Source of the DNA: Alteromonadaceae bacterium
GTDB lineage: Bacteria > Pseudomonadota > Gammaproteobacteria > Pseudomonadales > Cellvibrionaceae
Length of the DNA stretch: 40,122 nucleotides
Direction of reading: 5' to 3'
NCBI GenBank assembly: GCA_002746115.1
Contig: NVXL01000032.1
Location: 625-40,746 of the forward strand
In this document: positions 16,647 through 26,970 of the stretch, piece by piece
How positions within the stretch are numbered: the stretch's first letter is position 1
How the letters are laid out: each line of letters opens with the position of its first letter
Position numbers and translations under genes: made by a program
Notes under the pieces: model-generated
Told to the model about the DNA's origin: nothing
What the model saw: the letters and a program-made list of their open reading frames with translations, nothing else
The model's database searches: none

Positions 16647-19600
16647 ATGATTATTGCCATACACAAGATACATCGAGTCATGCTGCGAATATCCTTGGCA
16701 CTCTTATCTGTGACATTTTTTTTAGGGGCGGCATCAATAGCCAACGCACAAATACCCGACACACAAACAAGTGCCGCTATCAATTCACAAGCCGACAACA
16801 AAAGCAGTAATAGCGTCACAAGAGATTTACGTGTCCAAGAAATACTAAACAACACCATCAACTTACTTGGCGGCGGCACCTCAGCTGTGCGCGATACTCA
16901 CGGTTTCATGTGGTTTAGCGGTGAAAATGGATTAGCACGTTACGACGGTTATACTGTAAAGCTGTATAAAAATGACAAAGATATCGCCAGCAGTTTAAGC
17001 TCAAATTTTATTTACACCTTGTTTGTCGACCAACACGAACAACTTTGGGTCGGGACGCGCAATGGCCTCAATCGCTATAACCCACTGCTAGATAACTTTA
17101 CCCACTTTCACCCACCAAGCTCACAACAAACCGATAATAGCGTCATGGTAGTTGCGGGTATCGCCCAAGGCGTCGATAACAGTTTATGGCTAAGCACCTT
17201 TGATGGTTTATACCAGTTCTCAATCTCAACTGGCAATTTTGCGGCTTACAAGCCGCCTTCTGAAATTCACCTTCCCATCTCAACAACGCCAAATCGCTCT
17301 TGGGCTCGCCTCGCACATCGAGACTCGCGAGGCTTAATCTGGTTTACCAATCAGCACGCTGGCATATTCAGCTTTAACCCTGTAAATCAAATTTTTAAGT
17401 ACTACCCGCTAACAGCTGGCACGAATACGCCGCTTGAAAAAGCAGGAACGGTCAGCGTGACTGGAGTGGACAGCGATAGCCAGGATACCATTTGGTTAAT
17501 CACCCAGAACGGTCGTATATTCCGAAAAACGACATCAATGGACGGCTTCACGCTATATGAAAAAATAACCCAGCAGCGACAAATAGCGACCAGTAAAAGT
17601 GGCTCTTTCAGCATTAACAACTTAATCGTCGACAACAATGATAATCTTTGGTATGCCGCGGATGGCGACGGCGGCGGTGTTGCTGTCGTTGACCCTAAGC
17701 GGCATCAATTTAAACTATTCCGCCATGACCCCGACGATAACCGTTCAATCCCCAGTAACCGCACCCGCTATGTGCACCAAGACACGCAGGGGAATATGTG
17801 GTTTGGATTTTTCCCTAGCGGTGTCGCGATGCAAAATAATTACGCATATGCGTTTAATAATTATCGTCACCTACAAACAGATGACAACAGCTTAACAAGT
17901 AATTTAATTCTCTCAGTGGTAGAAGGGCAAGACGAATCATTATGGGTGGGCACCGAATATGGACTCAACCATATCGATCGAAAATCCGGAGAGGTCAAGC
18001 ATTACTTACAGTCTCTTGGTGAACCCAAAAAACTGCAATCCAACTCCATTCTTAGCCTACTGATCGACTCTGAAAACGTTCTATGGGTAGGCACCTGGCG
18101 TGGGGGCCTTAGCGTTTTAAACCCCGGAAGTGAAGATTTTGAGCACCTCCCGAAGATGCACCGCAAGCACCCCCTTGTCGATGCGCAAATATGGGGAATA
18201 CTAGAAGATTCCTTACGCAACGTTTGGCTGGCAACCAACTTGGGTTTATATCGATACCGCCGTATCAACCAACAGTTTGAGCCAATCGCTTTCGATACGA
18301 ATAGCAAAAACCACGACCAAACTCAAATTGCTTTATTTGAGGACCGTCGCCACCGCATATGGGTGGGCGGCGTGCAGAGCTTGCAGGTCTTGGATATTCA
18401 TAGTGGCGAGCGCCTCACAACCAGTCAGCACGAAAATATTCAGCTGCTCAGTGGCGAGCGAATTAACCTCATTACACAATCACAAGACGGCTATATCTGG
18501 GTAGGTACCAATCAAGGTTTATATGCCTTCAATGGCAATATGCAGCAAGAGCACTTTTATCAAAAAAGCCATGGCTTACCTGACGATACTATTGTGGGTA
18601 TTATTGAAGACCCCACCACCAATACCCTCTGGCTTAGCACTGGCAATGGCCTAGCACGCCTAAACCGCGACGACGATACTTTCACAATTTATGATCAGCG
18701 CCATGGATTGCCCGGCAACCAGTTTAATCGCCCGGCATTTACTAAGACAAAACGCGGTGAATTTGTATTTGGCAGCACCAAAGGTCTGACCTTATTTAAG
18801 CCACAGAATATTTATACTAATACCGCGTTGCCGTCAGTATTTATTACGGATTTTCAAATATTCAATAAATCCGTTCAGCCAGATACCATTACCGGGCCGC
18901 TGCACCAAGTGGTTGGGTTATCGGAAGATATTACTTTAAGTTATGATTTATCCGTATTTTCTTTTGAGTTTTCAGCCCTTAATTATCATATCTCTGAGCT
19001 AAACTCTTACGCCTACCGTTTGGACGGTTTCGATAAAGAATGGAATTATATCGACAAACGTCACAATGTCACTTATACCAATTTAGACCCAGGTAAATAC
19101 CGCTTTCGGGTAAAAGCCGCTAATAGCGATGGCTTTTGGAGTAAACAAGACACCCAATTAAACGTCATCATTTTACCGCCCTGGTGGCAAACTTGGTGGG
19201 CGTACACTTTATATACTTCGATAGTGCTTATTTTACTGGCTTGGTTTATTTATACCTTAAAGCAACGGCTGGCTTATAGCCGCGCCTTACTCCAGCAAGA
19301 GCGTGTTGTCGTTAAAAAATTACAACAGGTTGACAAGCTAAAAGATGAATTTCTCACCAACACCTCACACGAGTTACGCACGCCTTTACACGGAATTATA
19401 GGTTTGTCGGAATCTCTAATAGAGGGCGCAGGCGGTGCGCTGAGCGAGACGGCCAAGAAAAATCTTACCATGATAGTCAATAGCGGTAGGCGACTCAGTC
19501 ATTTGGTTGACGATATTTTGGATTTTTCTAAAATGCGCAATCAAGTACTTAAACTCAACCGACAAGCGATTGACCTTCATGCCGTAGCCGATATTGTACT

Positions 19601-21422
19601 TAAACTGTCCGAACCATTAATTGGCAATAAGAAATTGGTGCTTGAAAACACGCTTGCTGAAAATCTTCCCTATGCTTTTGCCGACGAAAATCGCTTGCAA
19701 CAGGTTCTGCACAATTTAATTGGCAATGCGATTAAGTTTACCGACCAAGGCTCGGTGACGCTTAAAGCGGAAGTCAAAGGTGAACACCTGCATGTTAGTG
19801 TGCAGGACACGGGCATCGGCATCGCCGAAGATAAAACCTCTCGTGTGTTCGAGCTATTCGAGCAAGTTGAAGGCTCCACAGAACGCTTATACAGCGGCAC
19901 AGGCTTAGGGCTTGCCGTCTCACGTCAGCTCGTACAATTACACGGTGGCGATATTACCGTCTCGTCTAAGCTGGGCGTGGGTTCAACCTTTACCTTCACG
20001 CTCCCCTTAGCTGGGGCGAGCCAGGAGGGAGAAATCCCGACACTCAACGGAGGTGATTATAATCACCACCTCAAGCCTAGTACCGCCATGCTGGAGGCAT
20101 TAACCAGTACGACTGAAGTCGTCAGTGGGGAGGTTCGTCAACGCAGCAGTGCGCGTATGCATATTTTGGTGGTCGATGATGACCCGGTCAACCGACAGGT
20201 TTTAATTAACCACTTAAGTTTGCACGACTACCTCGTCACTCAAGTCGCCAGCGGAATTGAGGCGGTTGATTTAATAGAGAGTGATCAAGTCTTCGACTTA
20301 GTATTGCTCGATATTATGATGCCGCGCATGTCTGGGTTTAAGGTGTGCGAGCATATCCGTCAAATTTACGCGCCTCAAGAGCTGCCGGTTATCTTCCTTA
20401 CGGCCAATAAATTAGAATCCGATTTAACGCTTGGATTCCAAGTCGGCGGTAACGATTTTATTCATAAGCCGGTCAGTAAAACCGAGCTATTATCCCGCGT
20501 TCAATTGCACAGTGAGCTACTGGAGGTAAACCGTAACCTCGAAAGCGCGGTACGCCAACGCACACACAGCTTGGAAACCGAGCACAAACGCTTAAAGCAA
20601 ACCCAGTCTCAACTGGTGGAATCGGAAAAAATGGCGGGTTTAGCTCACCTCGTCGCCGGTTTAGCTCACGAGTTTAATAATCCCTTGAACTATACCAATC
20701 TTGGTAATTTTAACCTTGAGCGAGACGTGCGTGAATTTCAGGAGTTTGTTACAGGCTTACTCGAAGATACACCAGAAGAAGACATTGTCGAAGCATTTGA
20801 ACAGCGCTTTAAGAATTTGCAGGATAGTGTCAATATCATGGCTGAAGGCACCACCCGTATTGAGCGTATTGTCGGGGATTTACAAGCTTTTGCTGATGCA
20901 AAAAGTGAAGAATTTAGCAACATTACCGTCGAAGAATGTATTCGACCTTGCATTAATCTCACTAAAGCCAACTACGGTACTTATGTTGACGTGAGCTTTG
21001 AACTTGAGCCCGGTATTGCCCTCAACTGCCATTACGCTCAAATGACTCAAGCATTTATGAATATCATGATAAATGCCTGCCAAGCCATTATACTCAACCA
21101 AGAATCAAAGCAACTGACAGGTAAAGGACTTATTGAGATCGTCGCAAAACGCCAAGCGGATCAAGTACTTATCGAGTTTTGTGACAACGGTGTCGGTATG
21201 ACAGAAGATACCCGCAGGCGTATGTTTGACCCCTTCTTTACGACCCGCCCCATCGGTGAAGGCACCGGTTTAGGCCTGTCGATTGTTTACGGTTTGTTAC
21301 AACAAAATGGCGGCCACATTGAAGCCGAATCAACAGAAGGGGAAGGCACCTGTATTCATATTACTTTGCCACTGAAAGAGTATGACAACGACGCGGTGCC
21401 GGTGTTGTCTAGAAAGCAATAA
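16647..21422 (+). CDS. Second giant propeller sensor with two kinase modules
   Basis: This 1591-residue paralogue of the preceding protein has the same order of parts: signal peptide (cut near ANAQI), about 14 propeller repeats, Y_Y_Y ([12 protein letters not shown]), a membrane helix at about 852-873, HisKA with His908 ([10 protein letters not shown]), ATPase ([24 protein letters not shown]), and receiver with Asp1222 ([11 protein letters not shown]). The coiled coil and second kinase follow, with His1341 (GLAHEFNNP), INACQAI, DNGVGM and [13 protein letters not shown]. The propeller part has diverged more than the kinase part, as expected if the pair arose by duplication and then took up different ligands. 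No clear Shine-Dalgarno precedes the ATG at 16647. The in-frame ATG at 16680 would still leave a signal peptide. The upstream gene ends 50 bases before, so the two are probably one transcript. Confidence 0.92.
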   Translation: MIIAIHKIHRVMLRISLALLSVTFFLGAASIANAQIPDTQTSAAINSQADNKSSNSVTRDLRVQEILNNTINLLGGGTSAVRDTHGFMWFSGENGLARYDGYTVKLYKNDKDIASSLSSNFIYTLFVDQHEQLWVGTRNGLNRYNPLLDNFTHFHPPSSQQTDNSVMVVAGIAQGVDNSLWLSTFDGLYQFSISTGNFAAYKPPSEIHLPISTTPNRSWARLAHRDSRGLIWFTNQHAGIFSFNPVNQIFKYYPLTAGTNTPLEKAGTVSVTGVDSDSQDTIWLITQNGRIFRKTTSMDGFTLYEKITQQRQIATSKSGSFSINNLIVDNNDNLWYAADGDGGGVAVVDPKRHQFKLFRHDPDDNRSIPSNRTRYVHQDTQGNMWFGFFPSGVAMQNNYAYAFNNYRHLQTDDNSLTSNLILSVVEGQDESLWVGTEYGLNHIDRKSGEVKHYLQSLGEPKKLQSNSILSLLIDSENVLWVGTWRGGLSVLNPGSEDFEHLPKMHRKHPLVDAQIWGILEDSLRNVWLATNLGLYRYRRINQQFEPIAFDTNSKNHDQTQIALFEDRRHRIWVGGVQSLQVLDIHSGERLTTSQHENIQLLSGERINLITQSQDGYIWVGTNQGLYAFNGNMQQEHFYQKSHGLPDDTIVGIIEDPTTNTLWLSTGNGLARLNRDDDTFTIYDQRHGLPGNQFNRPAFTKTKRGEFVFGSTKGLTLFKPQNIYTNTALPSVFITDFQIFNKSVQPDTITGPLHQVVGLSEDITLSYDLSVFSFEFSALNYHISELNSYAYRLDGFDKEWNYIDKRHNVTYTNLDPGKYRFRVKAANSDGFWSKQDTQLNVIILPPWWQTWWAYTLYTSIVLILLAWFIYTLKQRLAYSRALLQQERVVVKKLQQVDKLKDEFLTNTSHELRTPLHGIIGLSESLIEGAGGALSETAKKNLTMIVNSGRRLSHLVDDILDFSKMRNQVLKLNRQAIDLHAVADIVLKLSEPLIGNKKLVLENTLAENLPYAFADENRLQQVLHNLIGNAIKFTDQGSVTLKAEVKGEHLHVSVQDTGIGIAEDKTSRVFELFEQVEGSTERLYSGTGLGLAVSRQLVQLHGGDITVSSKLGVGSTFTFTLPLAGASQEGEIPTLNGGDYNHHLKPSTAMLEALTSTTEVVSGEVRQRSSARMHILVVDDDPVNRQVLINHLSLHDYLVTQVASGIEAVDLIESDQVFDLVLLDIMMPRMSGFKVCEHIRQIYAPQELPVIFLTANKLESDLTLGFQVGGNDFIHKPVSKTELLSRVQLHSELLEVNRNLESAVRQRTHSLETEHKRLKQTQSQLVESEKMAGLAHLVAGLAHEFNNPLNYTNLGNFNLERDVREFQEFVTGLLEDTPEEDIVEAFEQRFKNLQDSVNIMAEGTTRIERIVGDLQAFADAKSEEFSNITVEECIRPCINLTKANYGTYVDVSFELEPGIALNCHYAQMTQAFMNIMINACQAIILNQESKQLTGKGLIEIVAKRQADQVLIEFCDNGVGMTEDTRRRMFDPFFTTRPIGEGTGLGLSIVYGLLQQNGGHIEAESTEGEGTCIHITLPLKEYDNDAVPVLSRKQ

Positions 21423-21470
21423 CCTGGAAAACAACAGTCATGAAAACAGTGGGGACTTAATATACGAGTC

Positions 21471-21490
21471 CTAATACTCGCTAATAACCG
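21471..21490. repeat. 10-bp tandem repeat beginning at the recQ stop codon
   Basis: CTAATACTCG (21471-21480) and CTAATAACCG (21481-21490) match at eight of ten positions, and a third, weaker CTAAAAATTC follows. The first three bases are the recQ stop codon read on the minus strand. This is the weakest of the four stop-codon repeats in the window. Confidence 0.5.
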
Positions 21491-23261
21491 CTAAAAATTC
21501 AGCACCGAACTGTTCCAATTTTTTATCCCCGACGCCATTAACCACTAAAAATTCGGTTTTCGTTCTAGGACGAAGCTGAATCATATCTTTTAAGGTAGCG
21601 TCGTTAAATACAATATATGGCGGCACCCCGTGTTCATCGGCTAACTCTTTACGCAAGGCACGTAAGGCATTCCATAGCGGCATATCATCAGGCGAAGCAA
21701 CGGTTTTAACTTTCCGTTTAATCGCCTTAGTACTTTTGTCTTCTTCACGTAGGTAGATTTTTTCCTTACCCCGTAAAATACCGCGACATTTTTCCGTTAA
21801 CATCAAATTACCGTAACCGCTTGACGATAATTGTAGATGCCCCATCACCACCAGTTGACGAAAAACCGTTCGCCAGGCATCAACAGACATATCACTGCCG
21901 ATATCATAAGTAGAGAGCCTATCGTGACCAAACTGCTTCACCTTAGCGTTATCAGAACCACGCAAGACATCAATCACATGCGCAGCGCCAAAACGCTGCT
22001 CAGTGCGATAAACACAGGAAAGGGCTTTTTGCACCGCCTCAGTCGCGTCCCAGGTTTTAGGCTTAATCAAGCAGTTATCGCAATTCCCACAGGGCTCTTC
22101 AAGCTGTTCACCAAAATAGCGTAGCAATGCTTGCCGCCTGCAGGTAATCATCTCGCATAAGCCTAGCATGGCGTTTAATCGCTGCTGCTCATGCCGTTTA
22201 AACGTCTCGTCACCCTCGGAGTTCTCAGCCATTTGGCTAAGCTTCACCACGTCTTCCATGCCGTAGAATAACACCCCGGTGGAAGGGTCTCCATCACGGC
22301 CCGCACGGCCGGTCTCCTGATAGTAGGCTTCTAGGCTTTTCGGCATATCCATGTGCACAACATAACGTACATTAGGCTTGTCGATGCCCATACCAAAGGC
22401 AATGGTGGCAACAATGACCACGCCCTCTTCACGCAAAAAGATATTCTGGTGCTGTTGGCGTAATTGGTGGCTCATACCGGCGTGATAAGGCAAGGCGCGC
22501 ACGCCGTGCTGCTGCATCCACTGGGCAATATCTTCTACTCGTTTACGTGATAAGCAATACACAATGCCAGCGCAAGATTCAAAGCCATTGCGAATAAAGT
22601 CGATGAGTTGTTTTTTGGCCTGCTTTTTTTGACGGATATGATATTGAATATTTGGCCGATCAAAGCCACAGATAAACCAAGCATCTTGATCGAGCGTTAA
22701 ACGGCTCGCAATTTCCTCTTGAGTGCGGCTATCGGCGGTCGCAGTCAAAGCAACCCGAGGCACCGAGGGAAAGTACTGAGCTAAGATATCGAGTCGCAGA
22801 TAATCCACTCGAAAGTCGTGCCCCCACTGAGCCACGCAATGTGCCTCATCGATAGCAAATAATGCAATATCTACGCGTGCTAACAGATCAATGGTACGCT
22901 GTTTATTAAGGCGTTCTGGGGCGATGTAAACGAGGTCAACCCCCCCCGATACCATGTCGCGCTCGATTTGCTGAACTTCAGGAAAACTTAAAGTCGAATT
23001 TAAAAAACAGGCACGAATCCCCAGCTCTTTAAGTGCATTCACCTGATCTTGCATTAAAGCAATTAACGGCGAAATTACAATGCCTATACCGGGACGAACC
23101 AAGGCTGGAATTTGATAACACAGGGACTTACCACCACCGGTGGGCATCACCACTAAGGCGTTTTTTCCCTGACAAACGGCATTAACAATATCGGCCTGTC
23201 GGTCACGAAAACTGCCATAACCGAAGGTGTGTTGGAGGATGTCCAGTGGTGTATGATTCAT
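21471..23261 (-). CDS. recQ: ATP-dependent DNA helicase RecQ
   Basis: The 596-residue protein is close to the usual length (E. coli RecQ is about 609). Helicase motif I is MPTGGGKS at residues 39-46 and motif II is the DEAH box at 138-141 (FAIDEAHCVAQW). The C-terminal helicase lobe contains MGIDKPNVRYVVH and QETGRAGRDG. The zinc site follows (CEMITC, then CGNCDNC), then the RQC winged helix, and an HRDC domain lies in the last 80 residues. RecQ unwinds DNA 3' to 5' in recombination and fork repair. It converges on the second giant kinase with 48 bases between the stops and is divergent from the molybdenum oxidoreductase gene, 53 bp away. The start at 23261 lacks a strong ribosome site but matches the family N terminus. 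Confidence 0.97.
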   Translation of the reverse strand: MNHTPLDILQHTFGYGSFRDRQADIVNAVCQGKNALVVMPTGGGKSLCYQIPALVRPGIGIVISPLIALMQDQVNALKELGIRACFLNSTLSFPEVQQIERDMVSGGVDLVYIAPERLNKQRTIDLLARVDIALFAIDEAHCVAQWGHDFRVDYLRLDILAQYFPSVPRVALTATADSRTQEEIASRLTLDQDAWFICGFDRPNIQYHIRQKKQAKKQLIDFIRNGFESCAGIVYCLSRKRVEDIAQWMQQHGVRALPYHAGMSHQLRQQHQNIFLREEGVVIVATIAFGMGIDKPNVRYVVHMDMPKSLEAYYQETGRAGRDGDPSTGVLFYGMEDVVKLSQMAENSEGDETFKRHEQQRLNAMLGLCEMITCRRQALLRYFGEQLEEPCGNCDNCLIKPKTWDATEAVQKALSCVYRTEQRFGAAHVIDVLRGSDNAKVKQFGHDRLSTYDIGSDMSVDAWRTVFRQLVVMGHLQLSSSGYGNLMLTEKCRGILRGKEKIYLREEDKSTKAIKRKVKTVASPDDMPLWNALRALRKELADEHGVPPYIVFNDATLKDMIQLRPRTKTEFLVVNGVGDKKLEQFGAEFLAVISEY

Positions 23262-23314
23262 AGGCGCAGAGTATACGCATAAACACTAAAATTGGTAAAG
23301 GTATAGGGTGCATC

Positions 23315-25474
23315 ATGATCGGTGGCGGGTTTAAAGCAATACGTAGTGTATTCAACTATGCCAGAGCCATAGGCCCGCTAAAACTGTATCAAAGTTTACG
23401 CTCCAAAAATGCCTGTAAAGCCTGCGCTTTTGGCACTGGTGGTCAAAATGGCGGCTGGTATAACGAAACTAAAAAGGGCTTGGAGTTTTGCAATAAAAAT
23501 ATCCAGGCACATGTGAGTGATATTCGCCCAGCCATTGCCAATACCCTGTTTTTTGAACGCCCTATTAGTGAACTGGCTCAGCTTTCAGGTAAAGCATTGG
23601 AAGACCTCGGCCGCCTCGCGACGCCACTTTATAAACAAGCCGGTGACTCCCATTATAGCCCCGTAAGCTACGAGAAGGCGATTGAACTCGTCAGTGACAA
23701 ACTGTTAAACACTCCCCCTGCCCGCAGCTTTTTCTATGCCTCTGGTCGATCATCTAACGAGGCGGTTTTCTGCCTACAATTGCTCGCACGTCTTTACGGC
23801 ACCAACAATATTAACAACTGCTCTTACTACTGCCACCAAGCCTCAGGGGTCGGCTTGACCGAAACCATCGGCACCGGCACCGCAACGGTTGAATATGACG
23901 ATATCGGCAAAGCAGACTGTATCTTTGTCTTTGGTGCGAACCCCGCATCGAACCACCCCCGCTTTGTTAAAACGCTATTGAAGTGCCGACGGCGCGGCGG
24001 ACAGGTAATTGTGATCAACCCAATTAAAGAGCCTGGAATGGTAAAATTTGCCTCTCCCAGTGATTGGCAATCAATGCTTAAAGGCGGCGAAGCAGTCGCT
24101 TCTGAATACCTGCAAATTCGCATCGGTGGTGATATTGCGTTAATGCAAGGCGTGCTTAAATCACTCATCGAAAAAGACGCCGTAGATCAGGAATTTATTC
24201 GCCAATTTACCGAAGGTTTTGACGATTACCAGCAAGTCATTAGTCAGCTCGACTGGCAAGATATTGTCAACAGTGCTGGTGTTAACCAAGCGCAAATCGA
24301 AAAGCTCGCGACTATTTACAGCCAAGCTAAAAACGCGATATTCAGTTGGAGTATGGGGCTCACCCACCACACTCACGGCGTGGGCAATATACACAGCTTG
24401 GTAGCGCTCGCGCTAAGTCGTGGGATGATTGGGCGCCCGGGTGCTGGTTTGTTACCCCTGCGTGGCCACAGTAATATTCAGGGCACCGGCTCCATGGGTT
24501 TTACTCCGGCACTCAAAGCCCAAGCGGAGAAGCAACTCAAAGCCGCCGTACAATGTGAACTCCCCCAAACGCCAGGGCTCGACACGATGGCCTGCATCCA
24601 AGCGTCCAAACAAGGCAATATGGATTTTGCGTTTTTATTGGGCGGAAACCTACTAGCCTCTAACCCCGATACCAGCTTTGCTACCGAAGCCTTGAATAAT
24701 ATCCCGTTTAAATGTTTTATTAATTCCACCTTGAACACGGGGCATGTTCAAAGCGTGAACCAAGAGTGTTTAATATTACCTATCCGAGTACGTGATGAAG
24801 AGCAGCAAACCACGACTCAAGAATCGATGTTTAACTTCGTTCGCCGCAGCGATGGCGGGATTAACCGGTTTCCACAGCTGCGGGCGGAGAGCGACCTAAT
24901 TTGCTCCATCGCAGAGCGGGTAATCCCCACAGAACACTTTGATTTCAAACCGCTGCGCCAACATCAAACGGTGCGCGAACTCATCGCCAAAGTGGTTCCC
25001 GGCTTCCGTAAACTCGGCAAAGGCGAAAGCAACAAAGAAGAGTTTCATATTGATGGTCGCATATTACATCAACCCCGCTTTGCAACACCGAATCAGCTCG
25101 CCAAGTTCATTCATCACCCCCTACCTAGCTGGCAACACGACACCTTTTATTTGACCAGCGTGCGCAGTGAGGGGCAATTTAATTCGATTATTTACCATGA
25201 AGAGGACAGCTATCGCGGCCAGACCTCGCGCAAGGTCGTTTTAATGCATCCCGACGACATCCGCCAACAGGGCTTGCAAAGCGGACAGCGGGTTAGCGTG
25301 CAGTCCGAGGTGGGTATTATCATGGACTTAAAACTGCGCCCTTTCGATATTCACCGTGGCAATGTAATGATGTATTACCCTGAAGCTAACCGACTCATTC
25401 CCACCCATATTGACCAAAGCAGTAAGACTCCAAGCTTTAAATCTGTGCGCGTGCAGGTATTGCGCTATGCTTAA
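23315..25474 (+). CDS. YdeP/FdhF-like molybdopterin oxidoreductase
   Basis: The 719-residue protein belongs to the DMSO reductase superfamily, in the formate dehydrogenase alpha-like branch typified by E. coli YdeP. The N terminus has cysteines at 34, 37 and 59 (ACKACAFGTGGQ, EFCNKN), a reduced iron-sulfur motif compared with true formate dehydrogenase. The residue aligned with the metal-ligand selenocysteine of FdhF is Cys173, in NCSYYCHQASGVGL. Molybdopterin-binding stretches follow (FVFGANPASNHPRF, PLRGHSNIQGTGSMG), with the usual C-terminal MGD-binding barrel. There is no Tat signal, so it is cytosolic. The reaction of this branch is not well established; YdeP has been linked to acid resistance. 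The ATG at 23315 has AGGGTG in front. No FdhD or electron-transfer subunit is nearby. Confidence 0.88.
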   Translation: MIGGGFKAIRSVFNYARAIGPLKLYQSLRSKNACKACAFGTGGQNGGWYNETKKGLEFCNKNIQAHVSDIRPAIANTLFFERPISELAQLSGKALEDLGRLATPLYKQAGDSHYSPVSYEKAIELVSDKLLNTPPARSFFYASGRSSNEAVFCLQLLARLYGTNNINNCSYYCHQASGVGLTETIGTGTATVEYDDIGKADCIFVFGANPASNHPRFVKTLLKCRRRGGQVIVINPIKEPGMVKFASPSDWQSMLKGGEAVASEYLQIRIGGDIALMQGVLKSLIEKDAVDQEFIRQFTEGFDDYQQVISQLDWQDIVNSAGVNQAQIEKLATIYSQAKNAIFSWSMGLTHHTHGVGNIHSLVALALSRGMIGRPGAGLLPLRGHSNIQGTGSMGFTPALKAQAEKQLKAAVQCELPQTPGLDTMACIQASKQGNMDFAFLLGGNLLASNPDTSFATEALNNIPFKCFINSTLNTGHVQSVNQECLILPIRVRDEEQQTTTQESMFNFVRRSDGGINRFPQLRAESDLICSIAERVIPTEHFDFKPLRQHQTVRELIAKVVPGFRKLGKGESNKEEFHIDGRILHQPRFATPNQLAKFIHHPLPSWQHDTFYLTSVRSEGQFNSIIYHEEDSYRGQTSRKVVLMHPDDIRQQGLQSGQRVSVQSEVGIIMDLKLRPFDIHRGNVMMYYPEANRLIPTHIDQSSKTPSFKSVRVQVLRYA

Positions 25475-25540
25475 AAATATAAGCACCTAAAGATACCGTG
25501 GACTAGACGTCCCAAACCTGATCGTTATGAGGCCACCGTT

Positions 25541-26887
25541 TTGAACACATACGCCTTGCACTTAGCCCTAATAAATCAAACCCAGCGGGTAAGTGCCTCA
25601 TGCCATATTTTCAATTCGAAAGGCAGGATAATCCTAAAAAGTGGCGCGGAGTTTGACCACGAAGCAGCCAAAGTGTTATCGGAAAATGCGCTCCCTAAAT
25701 CGCTAGAGTATTTTGTCAAAATTGAAAATGAATTCGATGCAGATCAACTGACCTCTGTTTTCAAAGGCTACCTTCGGCTCGACCCTAGTTATTGTGAACT
25801 CTACGAGCAGCAAGAAATTGACGAGGATATTGAACGCTGCTGCGCAAATATATGTCGCTTAGATATTATCCCTCAACGCTTAACCGCTTTATCAATTCTG
25901 TTCCCTCAGGTATTCGATCAAGCCTTATTTAGCGCTTGGATGATACTGACCTTGTTGCAACGTAGTGGGGCTGAAGATAAGGCTAAGCAAGCCGCCTTCT
26001 CCGCCGCCCTCTGCCAAAACATCGGCTACATGGATATAGCACCAGACATCGTGCGTAAAGAGGATGAGTTTAGCGACGAAGATGAACGCCTTATTCAATC
26101 CCACCCCAATTTAGGCTACCAAATTCTCAGCACAATCACGGGTATCTCAAAAGAGACCGCACGAGCGGTACAAGAGCATCATGAATGCATGGATGGCAGT
26201 GGTTTTCCGGCTCGAAAAGTCGGTAAGCAACTGTCTTGGGCAGGGCAAACAATCAACCTACTCGATAGTATTCACGCAATCTACCAAAGACATTTTAAAC
26301 CGAGAAAACTCACGCTGCGTGATACCGTTCCGATTATCCAAATGAACATGCTGGCAAGGCACGGCTCTTCGGTATCGGATTTAATTGCATTTTTAGAGCC
26401 TGGTAGTCGCACCGAGCAATGCACGGTATCGGAAGAAGACGTACCTAACTTTGTGAAGCAACTTAAGCATCAGCATAAAAACGTTTTACATTTTATCGAG
26501 ATCACCCAAACATTTTTAGCCGACGTGGGGGTTCGCCACGATAACGCGCGTCTGTATGCGATTCAAAATATTGCGTTACATATTTACGCCTCTATGAGCC
26601 AGGCGGAAATGATTAACGAAGGATACATGCGCTGGCTCGACCAAGTAATTACCAACAAGCTCACTCATGCGTATCGTGAACTTGAAGATGTATTTTTAAT
26701 GATGCAAGAACTACTATTTCACATTGAACGCTTTCGCTCTCAAATTTACCCCATGGAAAAAAGAAACACCAACCCTAAACTGCGAGAACCTTTAGCAAAG
26801 CTAGTGTCCCAACTAGAAGAGTTACCCAAGCCCGAAAGTCAAAATTACACACCGCTTGTGATTACTAACAAACCCGAAAAAACCTAG
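25541..26887 (+). CDS. HD-GYP-related protein lacking the HD catalytic pair
   Basis: The 448-residue protein has a middle region laid out like an HD-GYP c-di-GMP phosphodiesterase, but the metal-binding His-Asp pair is replaced by Gln159-Asn160 (ALCQNIGYMDIAPDIV). The HHE motif is kept at 213-215, the DG that follows is present, and GYP reads GFP at 221-223 (MDGSGFP). Loss of HD should abolish the usual chemistry, so it may bind the nucleotide or act as an adaptor. The N-terminal 110 residues and the C-terminal 130 residues (helical) are not recognised. The TTG at 25541 is supported by GAGG eight bases upstream. It sits between the molybdenum enzyme and malic enzyme, with no clear operon partner. 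Confidence 0.78.
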   Translation: MNTYALHLALINQTQRVSASCHIFNSKGRIILKSGAEFDHEAAKVLSENALPKSLEYFVKIENEFDADQLTSVFKGYLRLDPSYCELYEQQEIDEDIERCCANICRLDIIPQRLTALSILFPQVFDQALFSAWMILTLLQRSGAEDKAKQAAFSAALCQNIGYMDIAPDIVRKEDEFSDEDERLIQSHPNLGYQILSTITGISKETARAVQEHHECMDGSGFPARKVGKQLSWAGQTINLLDSIHAIYQRHFKPRKLTLRDTVPIIQMNMLARHGSSVSDLIAFLEPGSRTEQCTVSEEDVPNFVKQLKHQHKNVLHFIEITQTFLADVGVRHDNARLYAIQNIALHIYASMSQAEMINEGYMRWLDQVITNKLTHAYRELEDVFLMMQELLFHIERFRSQIYPMEKRNTNPKLREPLAKLVSQLEELPKPESQNYTPLVITNKPEKT

Positions 26888-26970
26888 CGGGCAAGTCCTC
26901 TAGGCGAACATTGGTTCGCTTACAACTCAACCCATTTTCTCGATCACTCAAAAGACAGGAAACCGTTAAA

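Noticed and set aside
21453-21471. Terminator between the second giant kinase and recQ
   Set aside because: Only a 5-bp stem (GGACT/AGTCC) with a nine-base loop and no T run.
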